A DNA stretch of 64,000 nucleotides from Zhongshania aquatica (GCF_027257955.1 NZ_JANZNQ010000007.1:124001-188000); one strand, 5' to 3'; positions 16,987-28,662 are shown, counted from the stretch's first letter. The notes: generated by a model not told the origin, from the sequence alone. Numbers and translations are program-made.

Positions 16987-18786
16987 GTGTCTAGTCTCGA
17001 TTTAATTCGCAATTTCTCAATTATTGCCCATATTGACCATGGCAAATCTACTTTAGCTGATCGTTTTATCCAAACCTGCGGTGGTTTGACTGAGCGTGAA
17101 ATGTCAGCTCAGGTGCTTGATTCTATGGATATCGAGCGTGAGCGCGGTATCACGATTAAAGCCCAATCGGTCACGCTTAATTACACCGCGCTGGATGGTA
17201 AGACCTATCAGCTCAACTTCATTGATACGCCCGGGCATGTCGACTTTTCCTATGAAGTATCTCGTTCTCTCGCCGCCTGCGAAGGTGCCTTGTTGGTCGT
17301 AGATGCGGCTCAGGGTGTAGAAGCGCAGTCGGTTGCTAACTGCTACACCGCAATAGAACAGGGACTGGAAGTACTGCCTATTTTGAATAAAATGGATTTG
17401 CCGCAGGCTGATCCAGATAAAGTAAAACACGAAATTGAAGAGATCATTGGCGTTGACGCGAGTGAGGCCGTTGCCGTTTCGGCTAAGTCGGGTATGGGCA
17501 TTGTTGATGCGCTGGAGCATTTGGTTGCTAAAATTCCGCCACCGGTGGGTGATCCAGACGCACCTCTGCAGGCCTTGATTATTGACTCTTGGTTCGACAA
17601 TTACCAAGGTGTGGTTTCTTTGGTGCGTGTTAAACACGGCACAATGAAGCGCGGCGATAAAATAATCACTAAATCACTTGGTAAGGCCCAAGTGGTGGAC
17701 TCGATTGGTATTTTCACCCCTAAGCAAACAGCGACAGGTATATTGCGTGCTGGCGAGGTTGGATTTGTTATTGCGGGTATTAAAGATATTCATGGTGCGC
17801 CAGTAGGCGACACCTTTACTCATGCCTCAACGCCAACAGTCGCATCGTTACCGGGCTTTAAAAAAGTGAAGCCGCAGGTATATGCGGGATTGTTTACGGT
17901 GTCGACCGAAGACTATGAAGATTTTCGAGTGGCTTTAAGCAAATTAACGCTGAATGATGCGTCTTTGTTCTATGAGCCAGAAAGTTCTGATGCGCTTGGT
18001 TTTGGCTTCCGTTGTGGCTTCCTTGGCACCCTGCACATGGAAATTATTCAAGAGCGTTTAGAGCGAGAGTACGATCTTGATTTAATTACTACGGCACCGA
18101 CAGTTATTTATGAAGTGCTGAAAAAGAATGGCGACGTGGTGATGGTTGATAACCCGTCTTCTATGCCAGATCCCGGCGAAGTTGAAGAAACCCGCGAGCC
18201 AATTGCGAGAGTTAATATTCTGGTGCCTCAGGAGCATTTAGGCAATGTGATCAGCTTGTGTGCCGAGAAGCGCGGTATTCAAAAAGACATGCAATTCTTA
18301 GGTCAACAAGTCTCGCTAAACTGGGAAATCCCAATGAGCGAGGTCGTATTAGACTTTTTTGACCGATTGAAGTCGGTTAGTCGTGGTTTTGCATCCTTGG
18401 ATTATAGTTTTGACCGTTTTCAAGCGGCAAACTTGGTCAAACTGGACGTATTAATTAACGGTGATAGAGTAGATGCTCTGGCGTTAATCGTGCATCGAGA
18501 CATAGCGCAAAGTCGCGGACGTTTGTTAGTTGATAAAATGCAGGAATTAATTCCCCGGCAGATGTTTGATGTGGCAATACAAGCCGCAATTGGTGGTCAT
18601 GTTATTGCAAGACAAACGGTGAAAGCCCTGCGTAAAAATGTAACGGCTAAGTGCTACGGCGGCGATGTTTCTCGCAAACGTAAATTATTAGAAAAACAAA
18701 AAGCCGGTAAAAAGCGCATGAAGCAGGTGGGAAATGTCGAGATTCCACAAACAGCGTTTTTAGCAGTACTTAAAATTGATAGTTAA
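16987..18786 (+). CDS. lepA: Elongation factor 4 (LepA)
   Basis: 599 residues, full length. A ribosome-binding GTPase that back-translocates or remodels stalled or initiating ribosomes. The GTPase G1 motif (AHIDHGKST) is near residue 14, G3 is DTPGHVDF, G4 NKMD, and the LepA-specific C-terminal domain carries [20 protein letters not shown]. The start is a GTG; a GAGG lies farther upstream than usual. It follows rseC by 89 bp and precedes lepB, as in E. coli. Confidence 0.97.
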   Translation: MSSLDLIRNFSIIAHIDHGKSTLADRFIQTCGGLTEREMSAQVLDSMDIERERGITIKAQSVTLNYTALDGKTYQLNFIDTPGHVDFSYEVSRSLAACEGALLVVDAAQGVEAQSVANCYTAIEQGLEVLPILNKMDLPQADPDKVKHEIEEIIGVDASEAVAVSAKSGMGIVDALEHLVAKIPPPVGDPDAPLQALIIDSWFDNYQGVVSLVRVKHGTMKRGDKIITKSLGKAQVVDSIGIFTPKQTATGILRAGEVGFVIAGIKDIHGAPVGDTFTHASTPTVASLPGFKKVKPQVYAGLFTVSTEDYEDFRVALSKLTLNDASLFYEPESSDALGFGFRCGFLGTLHMEIIQERLEREYDLDLITTAPTVIYEVLKKNGDVVMVDNPSSMPDPGEVEETREPIARVNILVPQEHLGNVISLCAEKRGIQKDMQFLGQQVSLNWEIPMSEVVLDFFDRLKSVSRGFASLDYSFDRFQAANLVKLDVLINGDRVDALALIVHRDIAQSRGRLLVDKMQELIPRQMFDVAIQAAIGGHVIARQTVKALRKNVTAKCYGGDVSRKRKLLEKQKAGKKRMKQVGNVEIPQTAFLAVLKIDS

Positions 18787-18801
18787 AGGATAAATAGCCG
18801 C

Positions 18802-19857
18802 ATGGTTAATTTGATACTTTTAGTCGTCGCGGCGATTTCGCTAGTCGTTTGGCTTATTCAAGAAGTGAAAGGGCGTCGTCAAATACAGCAAGCGTTAGAT
18901 TGGTGCGCAGAAAAACGTACTGCCAACGACGCCGCCTCGCTTCGCCAGCAGGTTGTTCCCGGTTGGCTTGAATGGACATATCGCTTGGTTGTATTCGGCT
19001 GGTTTGTTTGGATTGCCAGTGTGGTGCTACTCAAAGATGGTGATTTTGCCTTAGCCTTAGTGGTGCTGACGATCATCGCAGGTATTATCGCCGGCCTTGA
19101 TCGATTTGTGTTCGAAAAAGCGCGGCAAGCCTATGTAAGTGCGGGTAAGGTAGCCGTTTTCATTACCTACTTTGTAAAACAAGATCAAGACACGCTTAAA
19201 TCCGAATTTGGCGGCATGTTACCTATTGCTGAAAATGCACGTTCGTTTTTTCCGGTGTTGCTAGTCGTGCTGGTCTTGCGCTCTTTTGTGATTGAGCCAT
19301 TTCAGATACCGTCAGCATCGATGGTGCCAAGCTTAGAGGTTGGCGACTATATATTAGTGAACAAATTTAAATACGGTCTGCGTTTACCTGTCGTCGGGAC
19401 AAAAATTCTTGAAGTCGGTGAACCCAAGCGCGGTGATGTTATGGTTTTCTTTCCGCCGAATGACAGCCGCTATTTTATTAAACGTGTTGTAGGTTTACCT
19501 GGCGATGAAATTCGCTATATTAATAAGCAGCTCTACATTAATGGTGATTTGATTCAACAAACACTGATGGCCGAAGTGCCGCCGTTGCAGCCAGTTACAC
19601 AAGTGTTGAGCGAGCAATTGGGTAACGTCGACCATTTGATTCATCACGACAAGCGCATTTATCGCGGTGATTTTGTTACGACAGTTGAAGCTGGTCATTA
19701 TTTTATGATGGGCGATAACCGAGATAACAGCAGTGATAGCCGCGTTTGGGGTCAAGTACCACAGGAAAACATAGTTGGGCAGGCTTTTGCTATCTGGATG
19801 CACTGGCATTCCTTTAGTGATTTACCAAGTTTTAATCGAGTTGGTCGTATACGTTAG
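18802..19857 (+). CDS. lepB: Signal peptidase I
   Basis: 351 residues. Two N-terminal membrane segments (residues ~2-19 and ~60-98) and a further hydrophobic stretch before the catalytic domain anchor it in the inner membrane. The catalytic Ser173 is in SASM and the general-base Lys228 in YFIKRVVGLPGD; the box GDNRDNSSDSR is present. It cleaves signal peptides of exported proteins at the periplasmic face. It is slightly longer than the E. coli enzyme, mostly in the N-terminal region. Confidence 0.96.
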   Translation: MVNLILLVVAAISLVVWLIQEVKGRRQIQQALDWCAEKRTANDAASLRQQVVPGWLEWTYRLVVFGWFVWIASVVLLKDGDFALALVVLTIIAGIIAGLDRFVFEKARQAYVSAGKVAVFITYFVKQDQDTLKSEFGGMLPIAENARSFFPVLLVVLVLRSFVIEPFQIPSASMVPSLEVGDYILVNKFKYGLRLPVVGTKILEVGEPKRGDVMVFFPPNDSRYFIKRVVGLPGDEIRYINKQLYINGDLIQQTLMAEVPPLQPVTQVLSEQLGNVDHLIHHDKRIYRGDFVTTVEAGHYFMMGDNRDNSSDSRVWGQVPQENIVGQAFAIWMHWHSFSDLPSFNRVGRIR

Positions 19858-19869
19858 CGATAGGACAAA

Positions 19870-20244
19870 ATGATGAAAGCAAAACAAGCCGGCATGGGGA
19901 TGATCCCTGCACTTTTGGTATTAGGTACAGTGATCATATTTGCAACGGTCGCAGTAAAACTCATGCCAATCTATGTGGATTACTGGACCTTAACTCGAAT
20001 CCTTAACGATGTGGCCAATGAAGAACGTAGCAGTGATCCAAGCCCTGCGGGTATTCGTCACGATTTATCTAGCCGATTTATTACTAACCGTGTTGAAGCG
20101 ATTTCGTTACGCGATATAAAAATTAGCAACGATAAAGATGGCGTTGTAATTGACGCCCGCTATGAGAAGCGAACCCCTATCATGTTTAATATCGATGCGG
20201 TTGTTCGATTTGACGATGCGATTTATGTGGTGCCGCGGCGTTGA
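19870..20244 (+). CDS. DUF4845 single-pass membrane protein
   Basis: 124 residues with one N-terminal membrane helix (MGMIPALLVLGTVIIFATVAVKL) and a small periplasmic domain (RFITNRVEAISLRDIKI). Pseudomonas and relatives carry a DUF4845 protein at exactly this point between lepB and rnc. No function is established. Two consecutive ATGs (19870, 19873) could start it, and AGGA lies just upstream. Its stop overlaps the rnc start by 4 bp. Confidence 0.85.
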   Translation: MMKAKQAGMGMIPALLVLGTVIIFATVAVKLMPIYVDYWTLTRILNDVANEERSSDPSPAGIRHDLSSRFITNRVEAISLRDIKISNDKDGVVIDARYEKRTPIMFNIDAVVRFDDAIYVVPRR

Positions 20245-20924
20245 TTTTGAAAAACCCTGACGAGCTATGTCAGAAGATTGGCTACAAATTTAAGGATGAG
20301 TCATTGTTAACAATGGCCATCACCCACCGTAGTTTTAGCGCAGATAACAATGAGCGTATCGAGTTCTTGGGAGACTCTTTACTCAATATGATCATTGCAG
20401 AAGCGCTGTACAGCCGCTTCCCTAAATTGCGAGAGGGCGATCTAAGTCGCATTCGAGCCTTGCTGGTAAGCGGTAAAACTTTGGCTGAATTAGCGACAGA
20501 GTTTCAGTTGGGCGCGTTTTTGCGTTTAGGTGCCGGTGAAAAAAACACCGGCGGTCATCGACGAGACTCAACACTCGCTGATGCAGTAGAGGCACTCATT
20601 GGCGCTATATATAGTGAAGCTGGATTTGAGGTTTGCCGAGAACGGGTGTTGTCTTGGTTTGAGTCTCGTCTTGCGGTACTGAATCCCGAGTCGAGTCATA
20701 AAGACGCCAAAACCCGTCTGCAAGAGTTTTTGCAGGCCCGAAAGCTGCCATTACCTGATTATCAATTAGTCGATACCGAAGGCGCCGACCACCAACAAAC
20801 ATTCATAGTGAGTTGCTCGGTGCCATTATTAAAAGCAAAAATTTCAGCCTCTGGGACAAGTCGTCGCAAGGCTGAACAGGCCGTCGCAGAAAAGGTGCTG
20901 ATTGCCCTAAAGGATACCAAATGA
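20241..20924 (+). CDS. rnc: Ribonuclease III
   Basis: 227 residues. The endonuclease signature [13 protein letters not shown] is at 38-50 with metal ligands Glu41 and Asp45, and a C-terminal double-stranded RNA-binding domain ([20 protein letters not shown], then [14 protein letters not shown]). It processes rRNA precursors and structured mRNAs. There is no ATG near the true N-terminus. A TTG at 20241 overlapping the previous stop is the likely start, with another TTG at 20247 as an alternative. A weak start fits the tight control of rnc expression known in E. coli. It overlaps era by 4 bp. Confidence 0.95.
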   Translation: MILKNPDELCQKIGYKFKDESLLTMAITHRSFSADNNERIEFLGDSLLNMIIAEALYSRFPKLREGDLSRIRALLVSGKTLAELATEFQLGAFLRLGAGEKNTGGHRRDSTLADAVEALIGAIYSEAGFEVCRERVLSWFESRLAVLNPESSHKDAKTRLQEFLQARKLPLPDYQLVDTEGADHQQTFIVSCSVPLLKAKISASGTSRRKAEQAVAEKVLIALKDTK

Positions 20925-21841
20925 GTACTGAAGAACCCATGGATATGAATAAACAACGCTGCGGATTTATTGCGATTGTGGGGCGTCCCAATGTAGGTAA
21001 ATCTACGTTGTTGAATCATATTCTAGGGCAAAAAATCAGCATCACTTCCCGTAAACCTCAAACAACGCGCCATCAAGTCTTGGGAATAAAAACCGAAGGT
21101 GAAAATCAGTTTATTTATGTAGATACGCCAGGTTTGCATTTAAAAGAAGAGAAGGCTCTGAATCGGTATATGAATCGGGCGGCGAGCTCAGCGATGAAAG
21201 ACGTTGATTTAATCTTGTTTGTAGTGGATAGAGATCGCTGGACCGATGATGATGAGTTAGTGTTACGAAATATCAAAAATGCCCACTGCCCGGTTGTTCT
21301 GGTGATAAACAAAGTTGACCGCCTCGATGATAAGGGACAGCTATTACCACTAATCGAGACCTTGCAAGCGAAGCACAGCTTTGCTGACGTCGTACCAGTC
21401 TCTGCGTTGCGTGGCCATAATCGAGAAGAGTTAGAAGCGGTTATCGCACGATTTTTACCTGAAACTGTGCATATGTATCCCGAAGATCAAATCACCGATC
21501 GGAGTGAGCGTTTTTTAGCGGCTGAGTTAGTTCGTGAAAAGATTATGCGACAGCTAGGAGAGGAAATTCCTTATTCTATGACGGTGGAGATTGAAGAGTT
21601 TAAAGCGTCGCCCCGGTTATTGGAAATCAGCGCGCTAATACTCGTTGAACGCGCTGGCCAAAAGAAGATTATTATTGGCGAGGGCGGTAGTCGCTTACGG
21701 CAAATTGGTACCGAGGCGCGTAAGGATATGGAAATTGCCTTCGATAATAAAATCATGTTGCGATTGTGGGTGAAGGTGAAGTCTGGTTGGGCTGACGATG
21801 AGCGTGCATTACGCAGTCTTGGCTATAACGATTTTAAATAA
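20921..21841 (+). CDS. era: GTPase Era
   Basis: 306 residues. An Era-type GTPase domain ([19 protein letters not shown]) is followed by a KH RNA-binding domain ([21 protein letters not shown]) that binds the 3' end of 16S rRNA during 30S assembly. It is translationally coupled to rnc. The first ATG (20921) has a second in-frame ATG at 20939; both fit the family. Confidence 0.97.
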   Translation: MSTEEPMDMNKQRCGFIAIVGRPNVGKSTLLNHILGQKISITSRKPQTTRHQVLGIKTEGENQFIYVDTPGLHLKEEKALNRYMNRAASSAMKDVDLILFVVDRDRWTDDDELVLRNIKNAHCPVVLVINKVDRLDDKGQLLPLIETLQAKHSFADVVPVSALRGHNREELEAVIARFLPETVHMYPEDQITDRSERFLAAELVREKIMRQLGEEIPYSMTVEIEEFKASPRLLEISALILVERAGQKKIIIGEGGSRLRQIGTEARKDMEIAFDNKIMLRLWVKVKSGWADDERALRSLGYNDFK

Positions 21842-21843
21842 GT

Positions 21844-22578
21844 ATGAATCGGGTTGATGGCGCACCGTGTTTTGTATTGCATTTGCGCCCTTATCGCGAT
21901 TCGAGTGCCTTAGTTGATTTATTTAGTTTAGAACACGGTCGATTTACCTGTGTGGCGAAGGGACTGCGTGGTTCTGGTCGCTCCCGGCAGCAATGGCGGG
22001 CGGCGCTCCAAGTGTTTAATTTGGTGTCTGTCTGCTGGCAAGGTAAAGGCGAGTTAAAGTCTCTTCTTGATGCACAACATCAGCAAAGCTACAGGCTTAT
22101 GGGTAGAGCGCTGTACTGTGGCTTTTATATTAACGAACTGTTAGAGCGGCTACTTTACCGTCACGATCCCCATTCAGATATATTCCTTAACTACACCCAT
22201 TGTCTAAGCCAGCTCGAAATTGATCAGCCCCTTGAACCGATATTGCGACGTTTCGAGTTTAATTTGTTGGAATCGTTGGGATATGGGGTCAATTTCGGGT
22301 TTTGCGCGCATAATAATGAGCCTGTGCAGAAAGATTGCTATTATCGATTTGATAGCAGCGAAGGACTCTTCTTAACGTCGGAAACTGCGTCTGGATTAAT
22401 ATTTCGTGGTGCTGACTTGCTGCAGTTGATGGCCGAAGATTATAGCGGTGGCGCCTTGCTAGCGGCAAAAAAAATAACCCGTTTGGCATTAAATCCATTG
22501 CTGGGTGATAAGCCTTTGAGAAGTCGATCATTGTTTTCCTCAACTGCTACCGAGCAGTTTGCTACTCATCGGGAGTAA
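21844..22578 (+). CDS. recO: DNA repair protein RecO
   Basis: 244 residues. RecO anneals single-stranded DNA and loads RecA with RecR in gap repair. It has the N-terminal OB-fold (FVLHLRPYRDSSALVDLFSLEH, then FTCVAKGLRGSGRSR) and the helical C-terminal domain (LRRFEFNLLESLGYG). It starts two bases after the era stop and ends the run. The pdxJ-acpS pair that follows recO in E. coli is absent here; a convergent sensor kinase takes its place. Confidence 0.94.
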   Translation: MNRVDGAPCFVLHLRPYRDSSALVDLFSLEHGRFTCVAKGLRGSGRSRQQWRAALQVFNLVSVCWQGKGELKSLLDAQHQQSYRLMGRALYCGFYINELLERLLYRHDPHSDIFLNYTHCLSQLEIDQPLEPILRRFEFNLLESLGYGVNFGFCAHNNEPVQKDCYYRFDSSEGLFLTSETASGLIFRGADLLQLMAEDYSGGALLAAKKITRLALNPLLGDKPLRSRSLFSSTATEQFATHRE

Positions 22579-22642
22579 TAGTATTGCTAGATAACATTCG
22601 TTTCATATTCTCCCTATTTTACGACTGCTGAAAATTAAGTAT

Positions 22643-25291
22643 TTATAGGTCAAACACGATTGAAAGGTCATGTTCGTCGCGCCACGCCAGTAAACCGTCA
22701 ATCGCGTTTATTAATGCAGAGAATTCGGTTTGGCAGGGACTGGCGTTTTCTAATTTCAGCTCTAGTTCTATGACCCGCTGTTTAAGGATGGGTGTTCCCG
22801 TATAGCAGCAGGCTCCCTTAAGTGTGTGGGTGATTGTGCTAACTTCGTTTAAATCATCTTGTTCCCATGCATTGTATAAGTCTTGTTTTTGATTCGGTAA
22901 TGCCTCTAAAAGCATGTTTAGCATATCAGTCGCGAGTTGAGGTCTGTTTTTCGTCAATTTTAAACATTCGCTAATATCAACTGGCCGTAACGGGCCGAGA
23001 CTATTATTGGGCTCGGCTTTTGGTTTGAGGTGTTTACTAAGGAGTGTGGCGAGTTGTCTTTCAGAAATTGGCTTGCTGAAATAGTCATTAATACCTGCAT
23101 CTCGCAGTTGTGTTGGGTTTTCCGGTGATAAATACGCGGACAGCGCGATAATGGGCGTATTTTTGTTCAAACCGCTGTCGCGGATATGTTTGCTGGTTTC
23201 AATGCCGTCCATCTGTGGCATTTGTATGTCCATAAAAATAAGATCGAAATGCTTCTCGCGACATTGTTGTAGTGCCTCTGCACCGTTTTGCGCATAGTGT
23301 ATTTGTATTGCCATGTCGGACAAAAAGCTGCCTAAAATATGTAGATTCGAGGGATTGTCATCTACTGCTAAAATATGGGTGTTTGGAAAATTGACGGCCT
23401 GTGGGAATGTCTGCGAGTTATGTTTTAGACCTTTGTATAAAGCGTCGAATAATTTGATGTGCGAAAATGGTTTGCTGAGATAAATTCGGTCAGCATTTTC
23501 ATCATGCGGCTCTGAGTAAGGCGTAATAATAACCGCAGGTTGATTTAGCTCGCTAAGCAAATTGCGGGTATCTGAATTACTATCCGTGCAAATCACGCAG
23601 TAATCAGCTTTGCTCAGATCACTTATTTTGTCACAGCGACTTACCTCGAGTCCCCAAGATATGAATAGTGATGTTATGGCCTGCGAGTGGAGTTCACTGC
23701 TGTCATATAATGCGACGGTTTTTCCATTTAAAACATTAAAATCACGAAGTTTTATCGTATTGCTAGTAGCCGGTAAGCTAAGGGTAAACCAAAATGTAGC
23801 GCCTTGGCCGGGCTCACTCACAATACCAATTTCCCCGCCCATTTGTTCAATAAGGCCTTTGACAATGACGAGCCCGAGTCCTGTGCCGCCGTATTGGCGA
23901 GTAATAGAGGCATCAGCTTGGCTAAAATCCTTGAATATTCCCTGTTGCTGTTCTTTAGATAAACCGATTCCTGTATCGCTTATTTGAACGGTTATTTTGG
24001 CTTCTTGGTCACCGGTATAGCTACTAGATATCACCACTTTTATATGGCCGCTGGGGGTGAATTTTATGGCATTGTTGATTAGGTTGGTAAGAATTTGTCT
24101 TAAGCGCAGGCCATCTGCTAGTACTGTTTCTGGTGTTCCTGGCTCAATGATTAAGACCAGCTCTAGTGCTTTTTCATTTGCACTTGGTGCTAAAAGTTGC
24201 AGAGTATCTTCCACCACTTCGCGCAGATTTACCGGCGCACTATCTAAGACCAGTTTGCCAGCTTCCAACTTAGAAAAATCCAGAATATCGTTGATAATAG
24301 TCAGTAGACTATTTGCAGAATTATGGATTGTTTCAATGGCTTCACGCTGACTTATTTCTAGTTCTGATTTCAATAGAATTTTACTAAAGCCTATGATGCC
24401 GCTCAGTGGTGTACGGATTTCATGGCTAGTATTGGCTAAAAATTCGGACTTGATACGGCTGGCATTGAGGGCTTCACGTCGTGCCAAGTCCAATTCAATA
24501 TTTTGTACTTCTACTGTTTCTAAGGTTTCACGAAGATCGATATTCGTTTGCTCAATACTCCGTTGTAGTTCTTGTAGCTCTTTTTGATGCGCATTGTTGA
24601 GTTGATTTAGCTCGTCTGCAATCTCATTGAATTCGTCATTTTCAGGAATATGCGCGTGGAAGTTACGCGCGCCAGTTACCATTTTCCGAATAGTTTGACG
24701 CAGCGATGCAAGGTCTGCAGCCAGAGATTGGTTGATATAGCTCGTTAGACTGATACAGAGAATTAAGGCGATAACTAAAAATATGGTTCCGACCAACAAG
24801 GTTTGATATTGGTGTGTTTTTAAATGACGCCAGTCGAATTGCATGGCGACCCAGCCGACAATGGACGATGCTATTTGCGAGTCTCCGGGTGACGCCAATA
24901 CGGGTTGAAGTATTAACAGGCCATCGTCCAGTGTTTCGAACGTTGCATTTTGTTGGCCTGGCGACATCATGTTCGCTGATAAATTGGATTTTGGTCCCGC
25001 TTGGGCAATAAGTTGCATGTCTGCGGAATAGATTGCGATGGCTTTTACCGCTGTTTCTTCGAGTGCTGTGGTAGTGATGCGTGCCAGCGTGTCGGCATGA
25101 CCGTTTGCGAGTACATCTTCGGTCAGAATCGCGAGTTGTTCGCTGGAGGTCTTTGCACGCTCGGTCATGAGCTTGCGCAGCTCACTGATTTGGCTGAACA
25201 TCAGATAGGCACTGAGTGCCAGAGACAGAGCGAGTATGGGCAGCAGACCCATAACCAAAATCAACTTTCTTATTCCCAATCGCGCACGCAT
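22643..25291 (-). CDS. barA: Hybrid sensor histidine kinase of the BarA/GacS type
   Basis: 882 residues: membrane helix (~11-32), periplasmic sensor region, second helix (~165-185), HAMP, coiled coil, HisKA with phospho-acceptor His290 ([10 protein letters not shown]), ATPase domain ([18 protein letters not shown]), a degenerate receiver-like segment, a true receiver domain ([14 protein letters not shown]) and a C-terminal Hpt domain ([12 protein letters not shown]). This full phosphorelay is that of BarA/GacS, whose partner UvrY/GacA controls CsrA-sequestering small RNAs. Its place beside cysM-relA-mazG is also the conserved BarA/GacS neighbourhood. It is convergent with recO. Confidence 0.9.
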   Translation of the reverse strand: MRARLGIRKLILVMGLLPILALSLALSAYLMFSQISELRKLMTERAKTSSEQLAILTEDVLANGHADTLARITTTALEETAVKAIAIYSADMQLIAQAGPKSNLSANMMSPGQQNATFETLDDGLLILQPVLASPGDSQIASSIVGWVAMQFDWRHLKTHQYQTLLVGTIFLVIALILCISLTSYINQSLAADLASLRQTIRKMVTGARNFHAHIPENDEFNEIADELNQLNNAHQKELQELQRSIEQTNIDLRETLETVEVQNIELDLARREALNASRIKSEFLANTSHEIRTPLSGIIGFSKILLKSELEISQREAIETIHNSANSLLTIINDILDFSKLEAGKLVLDSAPVNLREVVEDTLQLLAPSANEKALELVLIIEPGTPETVLADGLRLRQILTNLINNAIKFTPSGHIKVVISSSYTGDQEAKITVQISDTGIGLSKEQQQGIFKDFSQADASITRQYGGTGLGLVIVKGLIEQMGGEIGIVSEPGQGATFWFTLSLPATSNTIKLRDFNVLNGKTVALYDSSELHSQAITSLFISWGLEVSRCDKISDLSKADYCVICTDSNSDTRNLLSELNQPAVIITPYSEPHDENADRIYLSKPFSHIKLFDALYKGLKHNSQTFPQAVNFPNTHILAVDDNPSNLHILGSFLSDMAIQIHYAQNGAEALQQCREKHFDLIFMDIQMPQMDGIETSKHIRDSGLNKNTPIIALSAYLSPENPTQLRDAGINDYFSKPISERQLATLLSKHLKPKAEPNNSLGPLRPVDISECLKLTKNRPQLATDMLNMLLEALPNQKQDLYNAWEQDDLNEVSTITHTLKGACCYTGTPILKQRVIELELKLENASPCQTEFSALINAIDGLLAWRDEHDLSIVFDL

Positions 25292-25465
25292 TGGTTGATG
25301 GAGCCTTCTAGTGTTGCGGTGGTATTATCATGACCGAAAATAGCGCTCGCTGCCATTAGGGCGCGCCTAGTGTGGAAGCATTAATCAATTTAGCTAGGCC
25401 ATTTAGGTGGTAAGCGGTGTTAAAATGGCTGAGCGATAAACAAATATAAGGTTCAGGCTGGATTT

Positions 25466-26371
25466 ATGAGTGAATTTCCGACGATTGATCAGTTTATTGG
25501 CAACACGCCTTTGGTGCGATTGCAGCGCCTTGGGGGTGACTCAAGTAACTCGATTCTAGTCAAACTAGAGGGTAATAATCCTGCCGGATCAGTGAAGGAC
25601 AGGCCCGCTATGAGCATGATAGTGCGGGCTGAACAGCGCGGCGATATTATCCCCGGTGATACTTTAATAGAGGCGACTAGCGGTAATACCGGTATTGCGC
25701 TGGCAATGGCGGCCGCCATCAAGGGCTATAAAATGATCTTAATTATGCCCAGCCATATGAGTGCGGAGCGCAAGCTAGCCATGGCAGCCTACGGCGCGGA
25801 GCTGGTGGAGGTATCAAAAGAGTCCGGCATGGAAGGGGCGCGTGACTTGGCATTGGCGATGCAAGCAGATGGCAAAGGCAAGGTGCTTGACCAGTTTTCA
25901 AATACAGATAATCCACAATCACATTACGAGGGAACCGGCCCGGAAATTTGGCGTCAAACCAACGGGCGAATTACCCACTTTGTCAGCTCAATGGGCACTA
26001 CTGGTACGATCATGGGCGTGTCTAGGTATTTAAAAGAACAAAATCCTAATATTGAAATAATTGGTTTACAGCCAGACGGTTGTTCGAGCATCCCTGGAAT
26101 TAGGCGTTGGCCTGAAGCATATTTGCCGAGTATTTACGATGCCATCAAGGTTGATCGCGTGATTGATATGGATCAACACAGCGCGGAGACAACAATGCGT
26201 GCGATGGCTGCTGAAGAGGGGATTTTTTGCGGGGTTTCTTCGGGCGGTGCTGTCGCTGGCGCACTTCGCATTAGCGAGACTGTTGAAAATGCAGTCATTG
26301 TCGCCATTGTCTGTGACCGGGGCGATCGATATTTGTCTACCGGCGTCTTTGATGCGGCATTAACAAATTGA
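25466..26371 (+). CDS. cysM: Cysteine synthase B
   Basis: 301 residues, a PLP enzyme forming cysteine from O-acetylserine and sulfide or thiosulfate. The PLP lysine is Lys44 (NNPAGSVKDRP), the phosphate-binding loop is TSGNTGIALA, and PGIRRWP-type residues near the C-terminal third are typical of CysM rather than CysK. It is divergent from the sensor kinase and followed by relA. The rlmD gene found between cysM and relA in Pseudomonas is missing. Confidence 0.95.
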   Translation: MSEFPTIDQFIGNTPLVRLQRLGGDSSNSILVKLEGNNPAGSVKDRPAMSMIVRAEQRGDIIPGDTLIEATSGNTGIALAMAAAIKGYKMILIMPSHMSAERKLAMAAYGAELVEVSKESGMEGARDLALAMQADGKGKVLDQFSNTDNPQSHYEGTGPEIWRQTNGRITHFVSSMGTTGTIMGVSRYLKEQNPNIEIIGLQPDGCSSIPGIRRWPEAYLPSIYDAIKVDRVIDMDQHSAETTMRAMAAEEGIFCGVSSGGAVAGALRISETVENAVIVAIVCDRGDRYLSTGVFDAALTN

Positions 26372-26422
26372 CTTAAGCGGGATGGATATGACCGGGATGG
26401 CTAGTGCAAAGAGCAGGGTGCG

Positions 26423-28660
26423 ATGGTTAAAGTAAGGGAAGACTTTCCGCGATTGGACAATGGCAGTGTCGATATTGCTGCGTGGATAGCGCGACTGCCT
26501 ATGGACACGCAGGTCATTCAAACGGATGAATTACAGCGCGCGTTTGAATTGGCCGAGCGCTGTGCCGCGTTACCTGCCCAGCCCAGCGGCCATACAGACG
26601 AAGGGCTAAGCAGCTTTTACACCGCGTTAGAAATGGTCGAGATATTAGCGGATCTTCATCTTGATCAAGACAGCCTCATTGCTGCGACCTTATTCCGCGC
26701 GGTTCGGGAGAATCGACTCTCGATTACTGATCTTGAGAAAGAGTTTGGTCGATCAGTGGCTAAGTTGGTTGACGGTGTGCTGGGCATGGCCGCGATTTCG
26801 CGAGTTAATGCTGAGTTAGATATGCCAGTGTTGGGGCAGTCTGAAGCGCAGAGTGAAACGATTAGGAAAATGCTTGTTGCTCTAGTTGATGATGTGCGCG
26901 TAGCACTGATTAAGCTGGCAGAGAGAACGTCGGCCATTCGGGCTGTGAAGAATAAACCTGATAAACGCTATCGGGTTGCCCGAGAAGTTGCAGATATCTA
27001 TGCGCCACTTGCCCATCGCCTAGGTATTGGTCATATCAAATGGGAGCTTGAAGATCTTTCTTTCCGGTATTTACAGCCGCTAGCGTATAAAAAAATTGCC
27101 AAGCTGCTGGATGAAAAACGGCTGGATCGTCAGCACTATATAGAGGATGCGATAGATATTCTCGACAAGGCCCTAAAAGCCGACAATATACAAGCCGATA
27201 TCGCCGGTCGCGCAAAACATATCTATAGTATTTGGCGAAAAATGCAGCGTAAGGGCATCGGCTTTTCTCAGGTCTATGATATCCGCGCTGTGCGGATTTT
27301 GGTGCCTGACGCAAAATCCTGTTATGCCGCCCTAGGCTTGGTTCATGGTCTATGGCGCAACATTCCCAATGAGTTTGATGACTACATTGCCAACCCTAAA
27401 GAGAATGGCTATCGCTCGCTGCATACAGCGGTGATTGGGCCCGGCGGCAAAGTGTTGGAAATACAAATTCGTACCCGTTCCATGCATGATGAAGCTGAGT
27501 TCGGCGTTTGCTCTCATTGGATGTACAAAGGAACTGACCGCAGCGCTAAAACTACCAATAGCTACGACGAAAAAATCGCGTGGTTGCGTCAAGTTTTAGA
27601 TTGGCATGAAGAAAGTGGTAGTAATAGTGATGTTGCTGAGCAATTTACCAGCACGCAAGATCGGGTTTATGTATTTACCCCAGAAGGTCATGTGGTCACT
27701 CTGCAAAACGGCGCGACGCCCTTAGATTTTGCTTACCATATTCATACAGAAGTCGGTAACCGATGCCGAGGTGCAAAAGTTAATGGTCGGATTGTGCCGT
27801 TAACGTATACCTTGAAAACAGGTGAGCGAGTTGAAATTCTTACCGGCAAAGAAAGTGAACCGCGAAGGGATTGGTTGCAAAGTAATCTTGGTTATTTAAA
27901 GACCTCTAGAGCTCGAACTAAAGTTCAGCACTGGTTTAGACAGCAAGCAAAAGAAGACAATATCATTGCCGGACGGGCATTGCTCGATAAGGAATTTAAG
28001 CGTCTGGCATTGAATAGTATCGACTTTAAATATCTTGCCGATCAGATGCACTGTGCAAGTGTCGATGATATGTATGCATCTGTGGGCGCGGGTGAGATCA
28101 GTATGTCTCAGCTGATTCGTGCGGCCTATAATCTAGCCGGACGTGAGGACGAGAACGCCCAATCTATACTCCGCTTGCGGCCAGCAAGTACGAAGAGTAA
28201 TGATGGTAGTCAGGTTAGGATTAGCGGCGTTGGTAATCTGATGACCTATTTTGCCCGATGCTGCAAACCGTTACCTGGTGAAGCGATTGCTGGCTACATT
28301 ACCGTTGGCCGCGGCGTCAGTGTTCATCGGCAGGATTGTAATAAATTATTGCAGCTACAGAGCGTAGAGCCGCAGCGGATAATTACAGTTGACTGGGCTG
28401 ATGCGCAAATTGACACGTATCCTGTTGATATCGAATTGGAAGCCTATGATCGCCAAGGCTTACTGCGAGATATCACACAACAGCTTGCCACGGAAAAGGT
28501 AAACGTCGTGTCTTTGAATACCATTACTGATACCGCCAATCATATGGCGACGATGAAAATCCGCTTGGAAATTCGAGATCTTGCCACCTTGTCAGATGTC
28601 CTGAGTCGTCTTAACGGATTGCCAAATGTTATTGGTGTAAAGCGCATTCGGGAGAATTGA
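26423..28660 (+). CDS. relA: (p)ppGpp synthetase RelA
   Basis: 745 residues. The N-terminal hydrolase-like domain lacks the catalytic HD residues (FRAVREN where SpoT has an HD motif), so this is the synthetase-only RelA. The synthetase domain has YDIRAVRILV and EFDDYIANPKENGYRSLHT, followed by TGS (VYVFTPEGHVVTLQNGATPL), a Cys-rich zinc-finger-like segment (ARCCKPLPGE) and a C-terminal ACT domain. It makes (p)ppGpp on ribosomes stalled by uncharged tRNA. Confidence 0.96.
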   Translation: MVKVREDFPRLDNGSVDIAAWIARLPMDTQVIQTDELQRAFELAERCAALPAQPSGHTDEGLSSFYTALEMVEILADLHLDQDSLIAATLFRAVRENRLSITDLEKEFGRSVAKLVDGVLGMAAISRVNAELDMPVLGQSEAQSETIRKMLVALVDDVRVALIKLAERTSAIRAVKNKPDKRYRVAREVADIYAPLAHRLGIGHIKWELEDLSFRYLQPLAYKKIAKLLDEKRLDRQHYIEDAIDILDKALKADNIQADIAGRAKHIYSIWRKMQRKGIGFSQVYDIRAVRILVPDAKSCYAALGLVHGLWRNIPNEFDDYIANPKENGYRSLHTAVIGPGGKVLEIQIRTRSMHDEAEFGVCSHWMYKGTDRSAKTTNSYDEKIAWLRQVLDWHEESGSNSDVAEQFTSTQDRVYVFTPEGHVVTLQNGATPLDFAYHIHTEVGNRCRGAKVNGRIVPLTYTLKTGERVEILTGKESEPRRDWLQSNLGYLKTSRARTKVQHWFRQQAKEDNIIAGRALLDKEFKRLALNSIDFKYLADQMHCASVDDMYASVGAGEISMSQLIRAAYNLAGREDENAQSILRLRPASTKSNDGSQVRISGVGNLMTYFARCCKPLPGEAIAGYITVGRGVSVHRQDCNKLLQLQSVEPQRIITVDWADAQIDTYPVDIELEAYDRQGLLRDITQQLATEKVNVVSLNTITDTANHMATMKIRLEIRDLATLSDVLSRLNGLPNVIGVKRIREN

Positions 28661-28662
28661 GG

